Part shown: piece by piece, positions 37,432-46,317 of the stretch
How the letters are laid out: every line of letters starts with the position of its first letter
How positions within the stretch are numbered: the first letter of the stretch is position 1
Assembly (NCBI RefSeq): GCF_000721705.1
Contig: NZ_JOJL01000023.1
Location: 62,001-126,000 of the forward strand
From: Actinoplanes subtropicus
GTDB taxonomy: Bacteria > Actinomycetota > Actinomycetes > Mycobacteriales > Micromonosporaceae
Reading direction: 5' to 3'
Length of the DNA: 64,000 nt
The notes under the pieces: generated by a model
Databases searched by the model: none
What the model was told of the DNA's origin: nothing
Seen by the model: the letters and a program-made list of their open reading frames with translations, nothing else
Translations under genes and position numbers: made by a program

Positions 37432-38356
37432 GGGTCAGGGCCAGGCCGGCGGCGATCGCGGTGGCGGCCAGGCCGACCGCGCCGGAGACCCGGGCCGCGC
37501 GGCGCAGGTGCACGGCCGAGGGGCGGGGGCCGTCGCCGAGGAACGGCCGCACCTCGCTGCGTCCGAAGTAGACGTTGCGGCCGCCCAGCCGGACGCCGAG
37601 CGCGCCGGCCATCGCCGACTCGCATTGCCCGGCATTCGGCGAGGGGTGGTCGTCGCGGTCCCGCCGCCAGACCCGCAGGGTCTCCCGGGGCGTGCCGCCG
37701 ACGAGCGGGGACACGGCGATGGTGAGCAGGCCGGTCAGCCGGGACGGCAGCAGGTTGAGCGCGTCGTCGAGGCGGGCGGACGCGGTGCCGAAGCGTTCGT
37801 AACGCGCCGAACGGTGACCGACCATCGCGTCCAGCGTGTTGGCCGCGCGGTACGCCAGCAGGCCGGGCAGGCCGAGCAGGCCGCCCCAGACCAGCGGGGC
37901 GACGACCGCGTCGGACGTGTTCTCGGCGACCGACTCGACCGTGGCCCGGGCCAGCTCGGGACCGTCCAGGCTCGACGGATCGCGGCCGCACAGGTGGTTG
38001 AGCCGCTCGCGGGCCGCCGGCAGGTCGCCGTGGTCGAGGTGGCCCGCCATGATCTGGGACTCGCGCCGCAGCGTACGGCCGCCCAGCACGCTCCACGTGG
38101 CGGCGGCCACCAGCGTCGCGCGGGCGACCGGGTGGCGCCGGGTGGCCCGGGCGGCGGCGAGGCCGGCCAGCGCGGGCCCGCCCACCGCCACCGCGGCGAA
38201 CACCGCGCCCGACCGGCGATCGGGCCGGTAGAGGCGGCGTTCGAGAGCGCCGGCGGCCGAGCCGAAGCCGGCCACCGGGTGGAACCGCCGGGGATCGCCG
38301 AGCACGGCATCGAGCAGATAACCGGCCACCAGGCCGGCCGCGTCCGCGCCCGCCAT
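37415..38356 (-). CDS. cobD: adenosylcobinamide-phosphate synthase
   Basis: A 313-residue membrane enzyme (CbiB/CobD family) that attaches aminopropanol phosphate to adenosylcobyric acid. Typical stretches are GYLLDAVLGDPRRFHPVAGFG, LNHLCGRDPSSLDGPELARA, VESVAENTSDAVVAPLVWG, YRAANTLDAMVGHRSARYERFGTASARLDD and SPNAGQCESAMAGALGV. Four or five hydrophobic helices fit the family. ATG 38356 has GGGGGAAG 8 bases upstream. It is the first gene of cobD-cobQ-kinase-M48. No cobalamin riboswitch is visible in the 35-bp gap upstream. Confidence 0.93.
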   Translation of the reverse strand: MAGADAAGLVAGYLLDAVLGDPRRFHPVAGFGSAAGALERRLYRPDRRSGAVFAAVAVGGPALAGLAAARATRRHPVARATLVAAATWSVLGGRTLRRESQIMAGHLDHGDLPAARERLNHLCGRDPSSLDGPELARATVESVAENTSDAVVAPLVWGGLLGLPGLLAYRAANTLDAMVGHRSARYERFGTASARLDDALNLLPSRLTGLLTIAVSPLVGGTPRETLRVWRRDRDDHPSPNAGQCESAMAGALGVRLGGRNVYFGRSEVRPFLGDGPRPSAVHLRRAARVSGAVGLAATAIAAGLALTRRSRR

Positions 38357-38391
38357 CCTTGTCACTTCCCCCCGTTTATCCGATATGCCGC

Positions 38392-38841
38392 TTATGGGCA
38401 AAGGCTGCACACCCAGACCGCCCGCTCCCCATCATCCCCGGCGAACGGAACCGGCATCTGCTCGCCCCAGACCAACGCGCCGGGCGCGCGGTCCTCCAGG
38501 AACTCGGCGACGATGCCGTGCAGGTCGCTCGTCGCGCGGTAGGGCGCGTCGAACGGCAGGGCGTCGTGCCCGCACGAGACGGTCGAACAGCGCAGCTGCC
38601 CAGCCTCCCCGTCGTGCCAGACGTAGAACGTGGCCGGCCCCGCGTACGGCAACGTGGCCACCTGGTCACGCAGCAGCTCGGCGGTTTCCTGGAAGGCGGA
38701 CACGACCTCGTCGGCCGTCATGCCCATACGCTCGTGCGGTGGAGCGCCGAACCAGCTCGTGTTGGCCCGCTCGGCGTCCCGGTCGTGGGGTGAGATCACC
38801 AGGGTCTCGCCCGCGATCGCGCGGATCTCCTTCAACAACAC
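38392..38841 (-). CDS. hypothetical protein with paired cysteines
   Basis: A 149-residue soluble protein that I do not recognise. Its N-terminal half has the helical MTADEVVSAFQETAELLRDQV. The C-terminal half is beta-rich (ATFYVWHDGEAGQLRCSTVSC, APGALVWGEQMPVPFAG) and ends VWVCSLCP. The four Cys (two in RCSTVSCGH, two in the final CSLC) could bind a metal. It lies 35 bp upstream of cobD on the same strand, so it could share that transcript, but nothing in it points to cobalamin. Confidence 0.6.
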   Translation of the reverse strand: MLLKEIRAIAGETLVISPHDRDAERANTSWFGAPPHERMGMTADEVVSAFQETAELLRDQVATLPYAGPATFYVWHDGEAGQLRCSTVSCGHDALPFDAPYRATSDLHGIVAEFLEDRAPGALVWGEQMPVPFAGDDGERAVWVCSLCP

Positions 38842-38933
38842 GGGCCCCAGTCTGCCCGTCGAACCCCCGCGCGGGCCAACCGGGCGGGCCGCCCCTGTTC
38901 GGACGAACTAATCCGAACAGGGGCCACCCCCGG

Positions 38934-39620
38934 TCAGGCCGCGACCGGCTCCCGCTTGGTACGGCGGGTGCGCCGGGCCGCCGGCGGCTGCTCCGCGACC
39001 AGGCGTTCCACCTCGAGCGCGAGCTCCTCGTCCTCGTCCCGCTTCGGCTCGGGCTCGGGCTCCGTGCTGGCCACGATCGGCTCGGGTTCCGTGCTGGCCA
39101 CGATCGGCTCGGGCTCGACGAAATTCGGCTCGCCCTCGTCCGGCAGGCCCTCACCGAACGCGATCGGCACCTCCTCGTCGCTCACCGGGAGTGACGGCAG
39201 GCCGGCCACCACCGTTTCGGCCGCGAAGTCCTCGCGCAGCGCCATACCCTGGGCGGACTTGCTCCGGTAGAACCGGCACCGGCCGCGTGCCAGGTCAAGA
39301 CCGACGGCATAGGCCTCCATCTCGTACGAGATCCGGGGGTTGCCGTTCTCGTCCTTCCAGTCCCGGGTGTGAACACGCCCGGAAACGATGACCGGATCGC
39401 CGACGGCCACCGACGACGCGACGTTCTCGGCCAGCCGCCGCCAGGCGACCACGCGCAGCCGGAGGCTGCTGCCGTCGATCCAGCGGTCGTGCTCGCGGTC
39501 GTAGCGGCGGGCCGTCGAGGCGACCCGGAAGTTGGCCACGAGCGCGCCCGTGCTCGGGATGCGGCGCCACTCCGGGGCGGTGAGGACGTTTCCCACGATG
39601 GTCAGATGCGTTTCGAACAC
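38934..39620 (-). CDS. ssb: single-stranded DNA-binding protein (paralogue with acidic tail)
   Basis: A 228-residue protein with an N-terminal OB-fold of about 110 residues (THLTIVGNVLTAPEWRRI, VANFRVASTARRYDREHDRW, LRLRVVAWRRLAENVASSV, DPVIVSGRVHTRDW), as in bacterial SSB. The tail is Glu/Pro-rich, with a direct repeat of TEPEPIVAS encoded by two nearly identical 27-bp units near 39061-39115, and it ends in basic residues rather than the usual acidic DDxPF tip. This suggests a second, specialised SSB rather than the replicative one. GTG 39620 has GGAGG 6 bases upstream; the in-frame extension to 39719 is unsupported. Confidence 0.85.
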   Translation of the reverse strand: MFETHLTIVGNVLTAPEWRRIPSTGALVANFRVASTARRYDREHDRWIDGSSLRLRVVAWRRLAENVASSVAVGDPVIVSGRVHTRDWKDENGNPRISYEMEAYAVGLDLARGRCRFYRSKSAQGMALREDFAAETVVAGLPSLPVSDEEVPIAFGEGLPDEGEPNFVEPEPIVASTEPEPIVASTEPEPEPKRDEDEELALEVERLVAEQPPAARRTRRTKREPVAA

Positions 39621-39786
39621 TGTGCCCTCCTGAGGCGGTACGGGTGAGGGCGAGAGCATGCGCTTCATCCCGTACGCAATGCTGGTTTTGATCTTTGGGT
39701 TGGGGACGGAGGCCGACATGTGGATTTCGCTGGTTAGGCCCGTGGATCTGATATGGCGGACGCATACCGCTGGGTAACCTTGCGGT

Positions 39787-40806
39787 GTGGAGATCGACGT
39801 CCTGGGACCGCCCTACGAGCGGCACACGATCGACCTGGGCACCGACGACGAGGGCCCGGTCGTGGCCACCCTCGTTCGCCGGCGAGCCGACCGGCCCTCG
39901 CGCCGAGCCGTCCTCTACGTGCACGGCTTCGTGGATTACTTCTTCCAGACGCACCTGGCGGATTTCTTCGTCGAGCGCGGCTGGGACTTCTACGCCCTTG
40001 ACCTGCGGAAATACGGGCGCAGCCTGCTGCCGCACCAGACCCCGAACTTCGCCCGCAGCCTCAGCGACTACTTCCCCGAACTGGACGAGGCCGCCCGGAT
40101 CATCCGCGAGGCGGACGGCCATGACCAGATGCTGGTCAGCGGCCACTCCACCGGCGGCCTGATCACGGCGTTGTGGGCGCACGCCCGGCAGGGCCGGGGC
40201 GTGATCGACGGGTTGTTCCTGAACAGTCCGTTCTTCGACTTCAACGTCCCATGGGTGGTGAAACGCCCGCTGATGGCGGCGGTGGTGGGCGTGAGCGGCC
40301 GCACCCCGTACCGGAAGATTCCGACGGCGTCGCTCGGCCTCTACGGCGAGAGCCTGCACACCGACCACCGTGGCGAATGGACATACGACCTGGCGTGGAA
40401 GCCGATCGCCGGCTTCCCGGTGACCGCCGGCTGGCTCAACGCGATCCGCCGCGGCCAGCGGCGCCTGCGCGCGGGCCTGTCGATCGACGCACCGGTGATG
40501 GTGGCCTGCTCGACGCGGACCTTCCGGGGCCGGGCATGGTCGGAGGACATCCGGATCACGGACGTGGTGCTGGACGTCGAGCACATCGTACGCTGGGCGC
40601 CGGGCCTCGGCCCGCGGGTGACGATCGCCCGCTTCGACGGCGGCATCCACGACCTGACCCTGTCCGGCAAAGAGGTCCGGACGGTGGTGTTCCGAGAGCT
40701 GGCCCGCTGGGTGGACGCCTTCCTGCCGGCGCCGGGAACGCCCGAGATCGACGTCCCGCCACCCCCGGAAGACAGGACGGACGACAAGTCTGAGGCGACC
40801 GCCTAG
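39787..40806 (+). CDS. alpha/beta hydrolase (lysophospholipase-like)
   Basis: A 339-residue serine hydrolase. The oxyanion strand RAVLYVHGFVDYFFQ, the nucleophile elbow VSGHSTGG (Ser in GHSTG) and a late His in FDGGIHDLTLSG make a complete triad pattern with an Asp near VVLDVEHIV. The family resembles monoglyceride lipase-type cytoplasmic hydrolases; the substrate is unknown. GTG 39787 has no visible ribosome-binding site, which may indicate a leaderless or weakly translated mRNA. The gene ends 14 bp before tRNA-Arg on the same strand, so the two may be cotranscribed. Confidence 0.85.
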   Translation: MEIDVLGPPYERHTIDLGTDDEGPVVATLVRRRADRPSRRAVLYVHGFVDYFFQTHLADFFVERGWDFYALDLRKYGRSLLPHQTPNFARSLSDYFPELDEAARIIREADGHDQMLVSGHSTGGLITALWAHARQGRGVIDGLFLNSPFFDFNVPWVVKRPLMAAVVGVSGRTPYRKIPTASLGLYGESLHTDHRGEWTYDLAWKPIAGFPVTAGWLNAIRRGQRRLRAGLSIDAPVMVACSTRTFRGRAWSEDIRITDVVLDVEHIVRWAPGLGPRVTIARFDGGIHDLTLSGKEVRTVVFRELARWVDAFLPAPGTPEIDVPPPPEDRTDDKSEATA

Positions 40807-40820
40807 TATGTGGCTGGCCA

Positions 40821-40893
40821 GCGCTCGTAGCTCAGCGGATAGAGCAACGGACTTCTAATCCGTCGGTCGCAGGTTCGAATCCTGCCGGGCGCA
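40821..40893 (+). tRNA. tRNA-Arg (anticodon TCT)
   Basis: The 73-base cloverleaf is complete: acceptor GCGCTCG pairs with CGGGCGC (one G-T), the D arm is GCTC...GAGC, the anticodon stem ACGGA/TCCGT holds the loop CTTCTAA with anticodon TCT, and the T arm is GCAGG TTCGAAT CCTGC. The discriminator base is A, and CCA is not encoded. It reads AGA codons, which are rare in this GC-rich genome. Confidence 0.97.
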
Positions 40894-41050
40894 CCTTTTG
40901 TGATGTCTCGGGACGTCGGAATAGCTCGGCCCGCGAGTGGCAGGTTCGAGCTCTTCCCTTGTGGGCGCGGGCCCGGGTCGCCGGTGCGGCGGGCCGGGCC
41001 GTGGGTGGTTACCCTCCGCGCCCGGCCGCCGGGTTGTCCTACAAGGTCTT

Positions 41051-43237
41051 TTACTTGTCGATGCTGAAGGTGCCGCCCAGCTCGGCCGTCGAGCTGCCGC
41101 CCACCCAGACGTCGAAGGTCGCCGCGTCGAGGACCCAGTCGCGTACGGCCGCGTTCCAGTACCGGCGGTGCTCCTCGCCGATCGTGAACTCGACTCGGTG
41201 GGACGAGCCGGCCGGCAGGACCAAGCGCTGGAAGCCCTTGAGCTCGCGCACCGGCCGGGATGCTGTGCCGTGGCGCTGGTGGAGGTAGAGCTGGACGACC
41301 TCGGCCGCCTCGCGCTCGGCCTCGTTGGCGACCTCCACCGCGACCGTGGCCACGCCGTCCGCCTGTTCGATCGTCAGGTCGCGGTAGGCGAACCGGCCGT
41401 AGCTCAGCCCGTGGCCGAACGGGAACAGCGGCGTGCTCTCCTCGTCCCAGTACCGGCGGGCCTGGTTGTCCGGCTCGTGCGAGACGGTGTGCGAGTAGAT
41501 CATCGGGATCTGCCCGACCGTGCGCGGCCAGGTGAACGGGAGCTTCCCGCTCGGCGAGACGTCGCCGAAGAGCAGGTCGGCCACCGCCGCGCCGCCCTGG
41601 GTGCCGGGGTACCAGATGTCGAGGATCGCCGGGACGTGTTCGGCGGCCCAGCGCAGGTCGAGCGGGCGGCCGTTCATCACCAGCAGGACGGTCGGCGTGC
41701 CGGTCGCCACCACGGCCTGAAGGAGCTCGAGCTGGCGGCCGGGCAGTTCCAGGGAGGACCGCGACGCCGCCTCGCCGATCATGTTCTGCCACTCGCCGAG
41801 CACGACGACGGCGACGTCGGCCGCGGCGGCCACCTCCACGGCCCGGGCGAACTCGGCCTCGGCGTCGAAGCCCTCCGGGTCGGCCGGCGCGTTCCGGCCG
41901 AACATGTCGAACATGGACGGGAAGGTGCGCTGCCCGACCGGGATACCGGGGGCGTACGTGATGGTCGCGGTGTTCCCGGCCGCGTCGCGGATGCCGTCCA
42001 GCACCGTGACCGTCTCGTCCAGGTCGAAGTCGAACACCCAGGGCCCGAGCGTGTCCCGCCGCGAGTCGGCGAGCGGCCCCAGCACGGCGACCGAGCCGCT
42101 CTTCGCGAGCGGCAGCAGGCCGCCCTCGTTGCGCAGCAGGACCGCGGACCGGCGCGCCGCCTCGCGCGCGGCCACCCGGTGCGCGGGGTCGGCGAGGGTC
42201 TCCCGGGCCCGGTCCTCGTCCACGTACGGGTCGTCGAACAGCCCGAGCCGCGCCTTCGCCTCGAGGACCTTGCGCGCCCGGGTGTCGAGCACCTCCTCGC
42301 TCACCGCGCCGGGCAGGTGCGCGTACGCCGGATCGCCGATCGCCATCTCCATGTCGACCCCGGCGGTGACCGCCCGCGCCCCGGCCTCGGCCAGGTCCCG
42401 GGCATAGCCATGGGTGACCAGATTGCGTACGGCGTTGGCGTCGCTCACCACGAACCCGTCGAAGCCCCACAGCTCCCGCAGCACCTCCGTGAACAGCCAG
42501 TGGCTCGCCGTCGCCGGGATCCCGTTGAGGTCCATGTACGCCGTCATCACGTTGCCGGCGCCCGCCTCGACCGCCGCCCGGAACGGCGGGAAGTACGTGT
42601 TCCAGAGCTCGTGGTCGGAGAGGTTGACCTCGTCGTAGTCGCGCCCGCCGAGCGCCGCCCCGTACCCGCCGAAGTGTTTGGGCCCGGCGATCACGCCGCC
42701 GCTCTGGAAACCGCGCACCTGGGCCGCGGCGACCGCTGCGCCGAGGAACGGGTCCTCGCCCGCGCCCTCGATGATCCGGCCCCAGCGCGGGTCCCGGGCG
42801 ATGTCGACCATCGGCGCGAAGGTCCAGTGGATACCGACCGCCCGCGCCTCCCGGCCGGCGACCGCCTGGCCCCGCTCGATGATCTCGGGATCCCAGGAGG
42901 CGGCCATCGCGATCGGCACCGGGAAGATCGTCCGCAGCCCGTGAATGACATCAAAACCGAACAGCAGCGGTACGCCGTGCGGGTTGCCCGCCACCGCCAG
43001 CCGCTGCAGCCGGTTGATCTCGCTCGGATCGGTCACGAACAGCAACGACCCGGCCTCGCCCCGGCCCAGCGCCGCCTCGACGGCGCGCGGCTGCTCCGCC
43101 ACGTCCAGGCCGAGCGCGGGCTCGGTCTCCGCCCCGGGCGGCAGCCGGAAGTAGAAGTACTGGGTGAGCTGACCGGCCTTCTCGGCCGGCGACATGCCGG
43201 CGAGCAACTCGTCGACCTTGCCGGACTCGTACGTCAT
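41051..43237 (-). CDS. beta-glucosidase, glycoside hydrolase family 3
   Basis: A 728-residue GH3 enzyme without a signal peptide, hence probably intracellular. The N-terminal barrel carries the nucleophile in FVVSDANAV (D266) and substrate residues in GVPLLFGFDVIHGLRT, RDPRWGRIIEGAGEDP and KHFGGYGA. The C-terminal alpha/beta sandwich has LLRNEGGLLPL, and a fibronectin III-like domain starts near residue 650. It would release glucose from short beta-glucosides such as cellobiose. ATG 43237 (AGGAGAG upstream) overlaps the preceding MFS remnant by 4 bp. A LacI operator and regulator lie just upstream, indicating sugar-induced control. Confidence 0.93.
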   Translation of the reverse strand: MTYESGKVDELLAGMSPAEKAGQLTQYFYFRLPPGAETEPALGLDVAEQPRAVEAALGRGEAGSLLFVTDPSEINRLQRLAVAGNPHGVPLLFGFDVIHGLRTIFPVPIAMAASWDPEIIERGQAVAGREARAVGIHWTFAPMVDIARDPRWGRIIEGAGEDPFLGAAVAAAQVRGFQSGGVIAGPKHFGGYGAALGGRDYDEVNLSDHELWNTYFPPFRAAVEAGAGNVMTAYMDLNGIPATASHWLFTEVLRELWGFDGFVVSDANAVRNLVTHGYARDLAEAGARAVTAGVDMEMAIGDPAYAHLPGAVSEEVLDTRARKVLEAKARLGLFDDPYVDEDRARETLADPAHRVAAREAARRSAVLLRNEGGLLPLAKSGSVAVLGPLADSRRDTLGPWVFDFDLDETVTVLDGIRDAAGNTATITYAPGIPVGQRTFPSMFDMFGRNAPADPEGFDAEAEFARAVEVAAAADVAVVVLGEWQNMIGEAASRSSLELPGRQLELLQAVVATGTPTVLLVMNGRPLDLRWAAEHVPAILDIWYPGTQGGAAVADLLFGDVSPSGKLPFTWPRTVGQIPMIYSHTVSHEPDNQARRYWDEESTPLFPFGHGLSYGRFAYRDLTIEQADGVATVAVEVANEAEREAAEVVQLYLHQRHGTASRPVRELKGFQRLVLPAGSSHRVEFTIGEEHRRYWNAAVRDWVLDAATFDVWVGGSSTAELGGTFSIDK

Positions 43238-43737
43238 GAATCTCTCCTGGTGGTGGGAGCGGAAGGAACGAGGGCCGAGCGGGCCATCACGGCCAGGCCG
43301 ACGGCCGCGAGAAAAGCCAACGTCGCCGGAATCAAGAACACCAGCGGGAGCCCGACCACGGCGGCGCCGACGGCGAAGGCCAGGACGAGGGCGCTGATGA
43401 CGTACGGCATCCACAGGTGCGTCGAGAAGGCGATCGCCGCCCAGCCCACGAACCCGGCGACGGCGCAGGCGCGGAACAGCCCGAGGCGCCCGCCGGTACG
43501 GTCCGACCGGGCGCCGACCAGGTAGCCGGCCACCGGCGCGGTGAGATTGGTCAGGTAGAACAGCCCGGCCGCGGTCAGCGAGCCGCCGAGATCGTTGACC
43601 AGGAAGGACGCGATCTGCGGGGCGGCCGCCGAGAAGCCCAGGCCGGACAGGAACATGGCGACGGTCGCGCCCCGGAACAGCGCCGACCTGGCGGCTGGTG
43701 GCCTGGACAGCGCCATGGGAAGAGCCATGTGCCGCAC
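43234..43737 (-). pseudogene. internally deleted MFS transporter remnant
   Basis: An open frame of 167 residues that looks like the two ends of a 12-helix sugar-efflux MFS protein joined in frame. Residues about 20-126 are the first four membrane helices, with the loop 2-3 motif A equivalent (GYLVGARSDRTGGRLGLFRA). Residues about 128-152 (VVGLPLVFLIPATLAFLAAVGLAVM) look like the last helix, leaving out roughly 200 residues. The frame is intact and its stop overlaps the GH3 start by 4 bp, so translation through it may still be needed to couple the glucosidase. The deletion is inferred from length and motifs, not from an alignment. Confidence 0.6.
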
Positions 43738-43746
43738 GGTAGGGGC

Positions 43747-43758
43747 GAGAGCGCTCTC
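43747..43758. promoter_or_regulatory. LacI-family operator
   Basis: A perfect 12-bp palindrome GAGAGCGCTCTC with a central CG, as in LacI/CebR-type operators (TGGGAGCGCTCCCA in CebR systems). It sits 10 bp upstream of the MFS remnant-GH3 operon and touches the lacI stop codon, so the adjacent repressor is the likely ligand. Confidence 0.75.
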
Positions 43759-44761
43759 AGGACCAGATGGAGCTGCTCTCCCTGGCGACGAGCTCGACCG
43801 GGAACCGTTCCCGATGGCCGGCCCGGACCGCGCGGTCCAGCAGGAACCGGGTCGCGGTCGCGGCCATCTCCTCGACCGGCACCCGCATCGTGCTCAGCGG
43901 CGGGTTGGCGCAGACCGCCGCGATGCTGTCGTCGAAGCCGACCACGCTGACGTCCTCGGGGACCCGGCGGCCGGCGGCGGTGATCGCCTGGATCGTGCCG
44001 GCGGCCATCAGGTCGCAGGCCACGAAGATCGCGTCGACATCCGGGTGCCGATCTAGCAGCCGGCGGGTCGCCTCCAGGCCCCCTACCCGGTGGAAGCAGT
44101 CGCTCTCGCCGAGGTCGGGCAGCCCGAGCTCGCGGATCGCGCTCCGATACCCCGCCCGGCGGTTCGCGGCGCACGAGTTGTCGTCCGGGCCGTGGATGGC
44201 GGCTATCCGGCGCCGGCCGAGCCGGTGGAGGTACTGGACCGCGGCGTACGCACCTCCGATGTTGTCCGCCTCGATCGCGGCCACCGACTTCGTGGTCGCC
44301 ACCAGCGACACCACTCGCCGGCAACGCTGCTGGAAGCGGGCGGCGAACTCGGGCGGGGCGTCGGCGAGCACCGCGCCGACCGTCACCCGCGCGGCGACGG
44401 CGTCGATCGCCTCGGCCGGGGCGGTCCGGGCCACGGTCTGGATGCGCAGCTGCACGTCGCTGCCGTCCAGGGCGGTCATCACCCCGGCCAGCACCCGGCT
44501 GTAGTACGGGTGCGAGCTGATCCAGCCGATCGGCAGGCCGGGCTCGATCGCCGCGATGACGTCGACCGCGGGCTGCTGCCGCGACGCCAGCGCCCGGGCG
44601 GTCTGGTCGGGCACGTACCCCAGCTCGGCGATGATCTCGCGGACGTGCCGGCGGACCGCCTCGGTGGCGCCCGGCACGTCGTTCATCACCCGGGACACGG
44701 TCGAACGGGACACGCCCGCGGCGCGCGCGACGTCCTCGATGGTCAGCTTCGCCCCGGCCAC
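43757..44761 (-). CDS. LacI family transcriptional regulator
   Basis: A 334-residue sugar-responsive repressor. The N-terminal helix-turn-helix (LTIEDVARAAGVSRSTVSRVMN) and hinge (AELGYVPDQTARALASRQ) precede a periplasmic-binding-protein-like ligand domain with the family marks YRSAIRELGLPD, AIFVACDLMAAGTIQAI, DVSVVGFDDSIAAV and PPLSTMRVPVEEM. GTG 44761 has AGGAGG 6 bases upstream. It lies between an intact MFS gene and the GH3 operon and presumably binds the palindrome at 43747-43758. Cellobiose or another beta-glucoside is the likely effector, by analogy with CebR. Confidence 0.92.
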   Translation of the reverse strand: MAGAKLTIEDVARAAGVSRSTVSRVMNDVPGATEAVRRHVREIIAELGYVPDQTARALASRQQPAVDVIAAIEPGLPIGWISSHPYYSRVLAGVMTALDGSDVQLRIQTVARTAPAEAIDAVAARVTVGAVLADAPPEFAARFQQRCRRVVSLVATTKSVAAIEADNIGGAYAAVQYLHRLGRRRIAAIHGPDDNSCAANRRAGYRSAIRELGLPDLGESDCFHRVGGLEATRRLLDRHPDVDAIFVACDLMAAGTIQAITAAGRRVPEDVSVVGFDDSIAAVCANPPLSTMRVPVEEMAATATRFLLDRAVRAGHRERFPVELVARESSSIWS

Positions 44762-44762
44762 C

Positions 44763-45962
44763 TCACACCTCCTGCATCTCCCGCCGTTCGCCGGACCGCG
44801 CGCCGAGCGGGCGGACCGTGCCGGCGATCAGCACGGCCATGGTGAGCAGCGCCGCGACGACGATCAGCGCGCGCAGCACGGTCAGGTGGTCGCCGAGGAA
44901 GCCAATGGTCGGCGGCCCGGCCAGGAACGCGCAATAGCCGATCGAGGCGATCACGCTGACCCGTCCGGCGGCCTTCCGCGGGTCGTCCCCGCCGGCGCTC
45001 ATCCCGACCGGGAAGCCGAGCGACGCGCCCAGCCCCCAGAGCAGCGTCCCCGCGTAGGCGTAGGCCGGTGACGGCCCGAAGACGAACAACGCCACCCCGA
45101 CGATGCCGATCAAAGCCAATGTCCGTACGACCGGCGTCCGTCCGTACCGGTCGAGCAGCCCCGGCCCGAACCACCGCCCGATGGTCATCGCGGTCAGGAA
45201 CACCGCGAACGCGAGGGTCCCGTACGCGGGCGACACGTGATGCCCGTCGATCGCCGCGACACTGATCCAGTCGTTGCCGACCCCCTCGGCGAACGCGAAG
45301 GCCAGCACGAACACCCCGATCAGCAGGGTCCGCGGCTCCCGCCAGGCGGCCAGCGCGCTGCCGCTCCCCGCCGCCTCCTGGCCGGCGGCCGGCTCCGACT
45401 CGTCGTGGTCCGGGACGAACCGCCGCGCCTGCCAGACCACGCCCAGCGTCACCACGGCCGCGACTCCGGTCAGGTGCGCCGCTACCGGCACGTGCAGCGC
45501 CACCATCGCCGCGCCGACCAGCGCTCCCGCCACGGTCCCCAGGCTGAACCCGGCGTGGAACCGCGACATGATCGACCGGCCGAGATGCCGCTCCACCACG
45601 GTCCCCTGCACGTTCATCGCCACGTCCCAGGCGCCGTTGGCGAACCCGAGCAGGAACAGGCCGGCCACCACCGGCACGACCCCGGCCGCCGAGCCGAGCG
45701 CGGCGATCGCCAGGCCGAGGCCGAGCAGCACCGCCATCGCCATGACCGTGCGCGATGAGCCGATCCGGGTGACCACCGGCCCGGAGAGCGGCAGCGCCAG
45801 CAGCGAGCCGGCCGCGATCGCCAGCAGCACCAGGCCGAGCGCCCCCGAGTCGAGCCCGAGGCTGTCCCGCACCTGCGGAATCCGCGACGCCCAACTGGCG
45901 AACGCGAACCCCGACCCGGCGAAGGCGGCGTAGGTGGCGGCGGTGGCTGCTTTCACACGCAT
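44763..45962 (-). CDS. MFS transporter
   Basis: A 399-residue 12-helix transporter of the YbjJ-like MFS group, with the N-terminal signature FAGSGFAFASWASRIPQVRDSLGL, NGAWDVAMNVQG in helix 4, the mid loop PDHDESEPAAGQE and the second-half RWFGPGLLDRYGRTPVVR motif A. ATG 45962 is taken; ATG 45980 is in frame and has a GGGG-type site but very close. The substrate is unknown. Its stop lies 1 bp before the lacI start, so it is cotranscribed with the regulator and may serve the same sugar. Confidence 0.87.
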   Translation of the reverse strand: MRVKAATAATYAAFAGSGFAFASWASRIPQVRDSLGLDSGALGLVLLAIAAGSLLALPLSGPVVTRIGSSRTVMAMAVLLGLGLAIAALGSAAGVVPVVAGLFLLGFANGAWDVAMNVQGTVVERHLGRSIMSRFHAGFSLGTVAGALVGAAMVALHVPVAAHLTGVAAVVTLGVVWQARRFVPDHDESEPAAGQEAAGSGSALAAWREPRTLLIGVFVLAFAFAEGVGNDWISVAAIDGHHVSPAYGTLAFAVFLTAMTIGRWFGPGLLDRYGRTPVVRTLALIGIVGVALFVFGPSPAYAYAGTLLWGLGASLGFPVGMSAGGDDPRKAAGRVSVIASIGYCAFLAGPPTIGFLGDHLTVLRALIVVAALLTMAVLIAGTVRPLGARSGERREMQEV

Positions 45963-46317
45963 GTGTACGAGCGTACGCATCGCCCCGCCGCGTGCGCCAG
46001 CTTCTTCAGGCGTGACTGAGCCGACGTTCAAGCACTCCTGAAAGATCGAGCGGCCGCGGTCGACAGGCCCGATAGTGCTACGGGCCACAGCAGCGGCAAG
46101 GTCTGGTTCACGCAGGACTTCGTGAACTGACCAGGTAGCGTTCATGGGCCATGGTGAACCGCGCGGTGCATGCGGGAGTGACCGCTTCAGGCCAGCGGTA
46201 TGTCCCGGCGGCGGAAGGCTGGGAAACCGACCAGGGCGACACGCGGGACAGCCCGGCAGCCGGGTGACCACCCACCACCCGATCCGCAACGGCGGGGACT
46301 CGCCTCAATCCCGTACT
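45963..46317. other. 355-bp intergenic region, no gene recognised
   Basis: This spacer lies between two minus-strand genes. Short frames exist on both strands but none has a start signal or actinobacterial codon pattern. A 7-bp inverted repeat GTTCACG/CGTGAAC spans 46106-46127. The region presumably holds the MFS-lacI promoter on its left side. It could be a decayed gene, but I see no recognisable fragment. Confidence 0.5.

Noticed and set aside
20040..38392. A cobalamin riboswitch upstream of the cob genes
   Set aside because: The gaps before cobC (85 bp), cobB (120 bp) and cobD (35 bp) are too short, and I found no B12-box-like GCCACTG element in them.
40939..40950. GGCAGGTTCGAG just after tRNA-Arg, resembling its T arm and a possible att site
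   Set aside because: Only about 10 bases match, there is no integrase or foreign DNA nearby, and no second end was found.
45981..46300. N-terminal extension of the 45.9-kb MFS gene to 46289
   Set aside because: The extra residues are not membrane helices and do not look like the family; the helix starts directly after ATG 45962.
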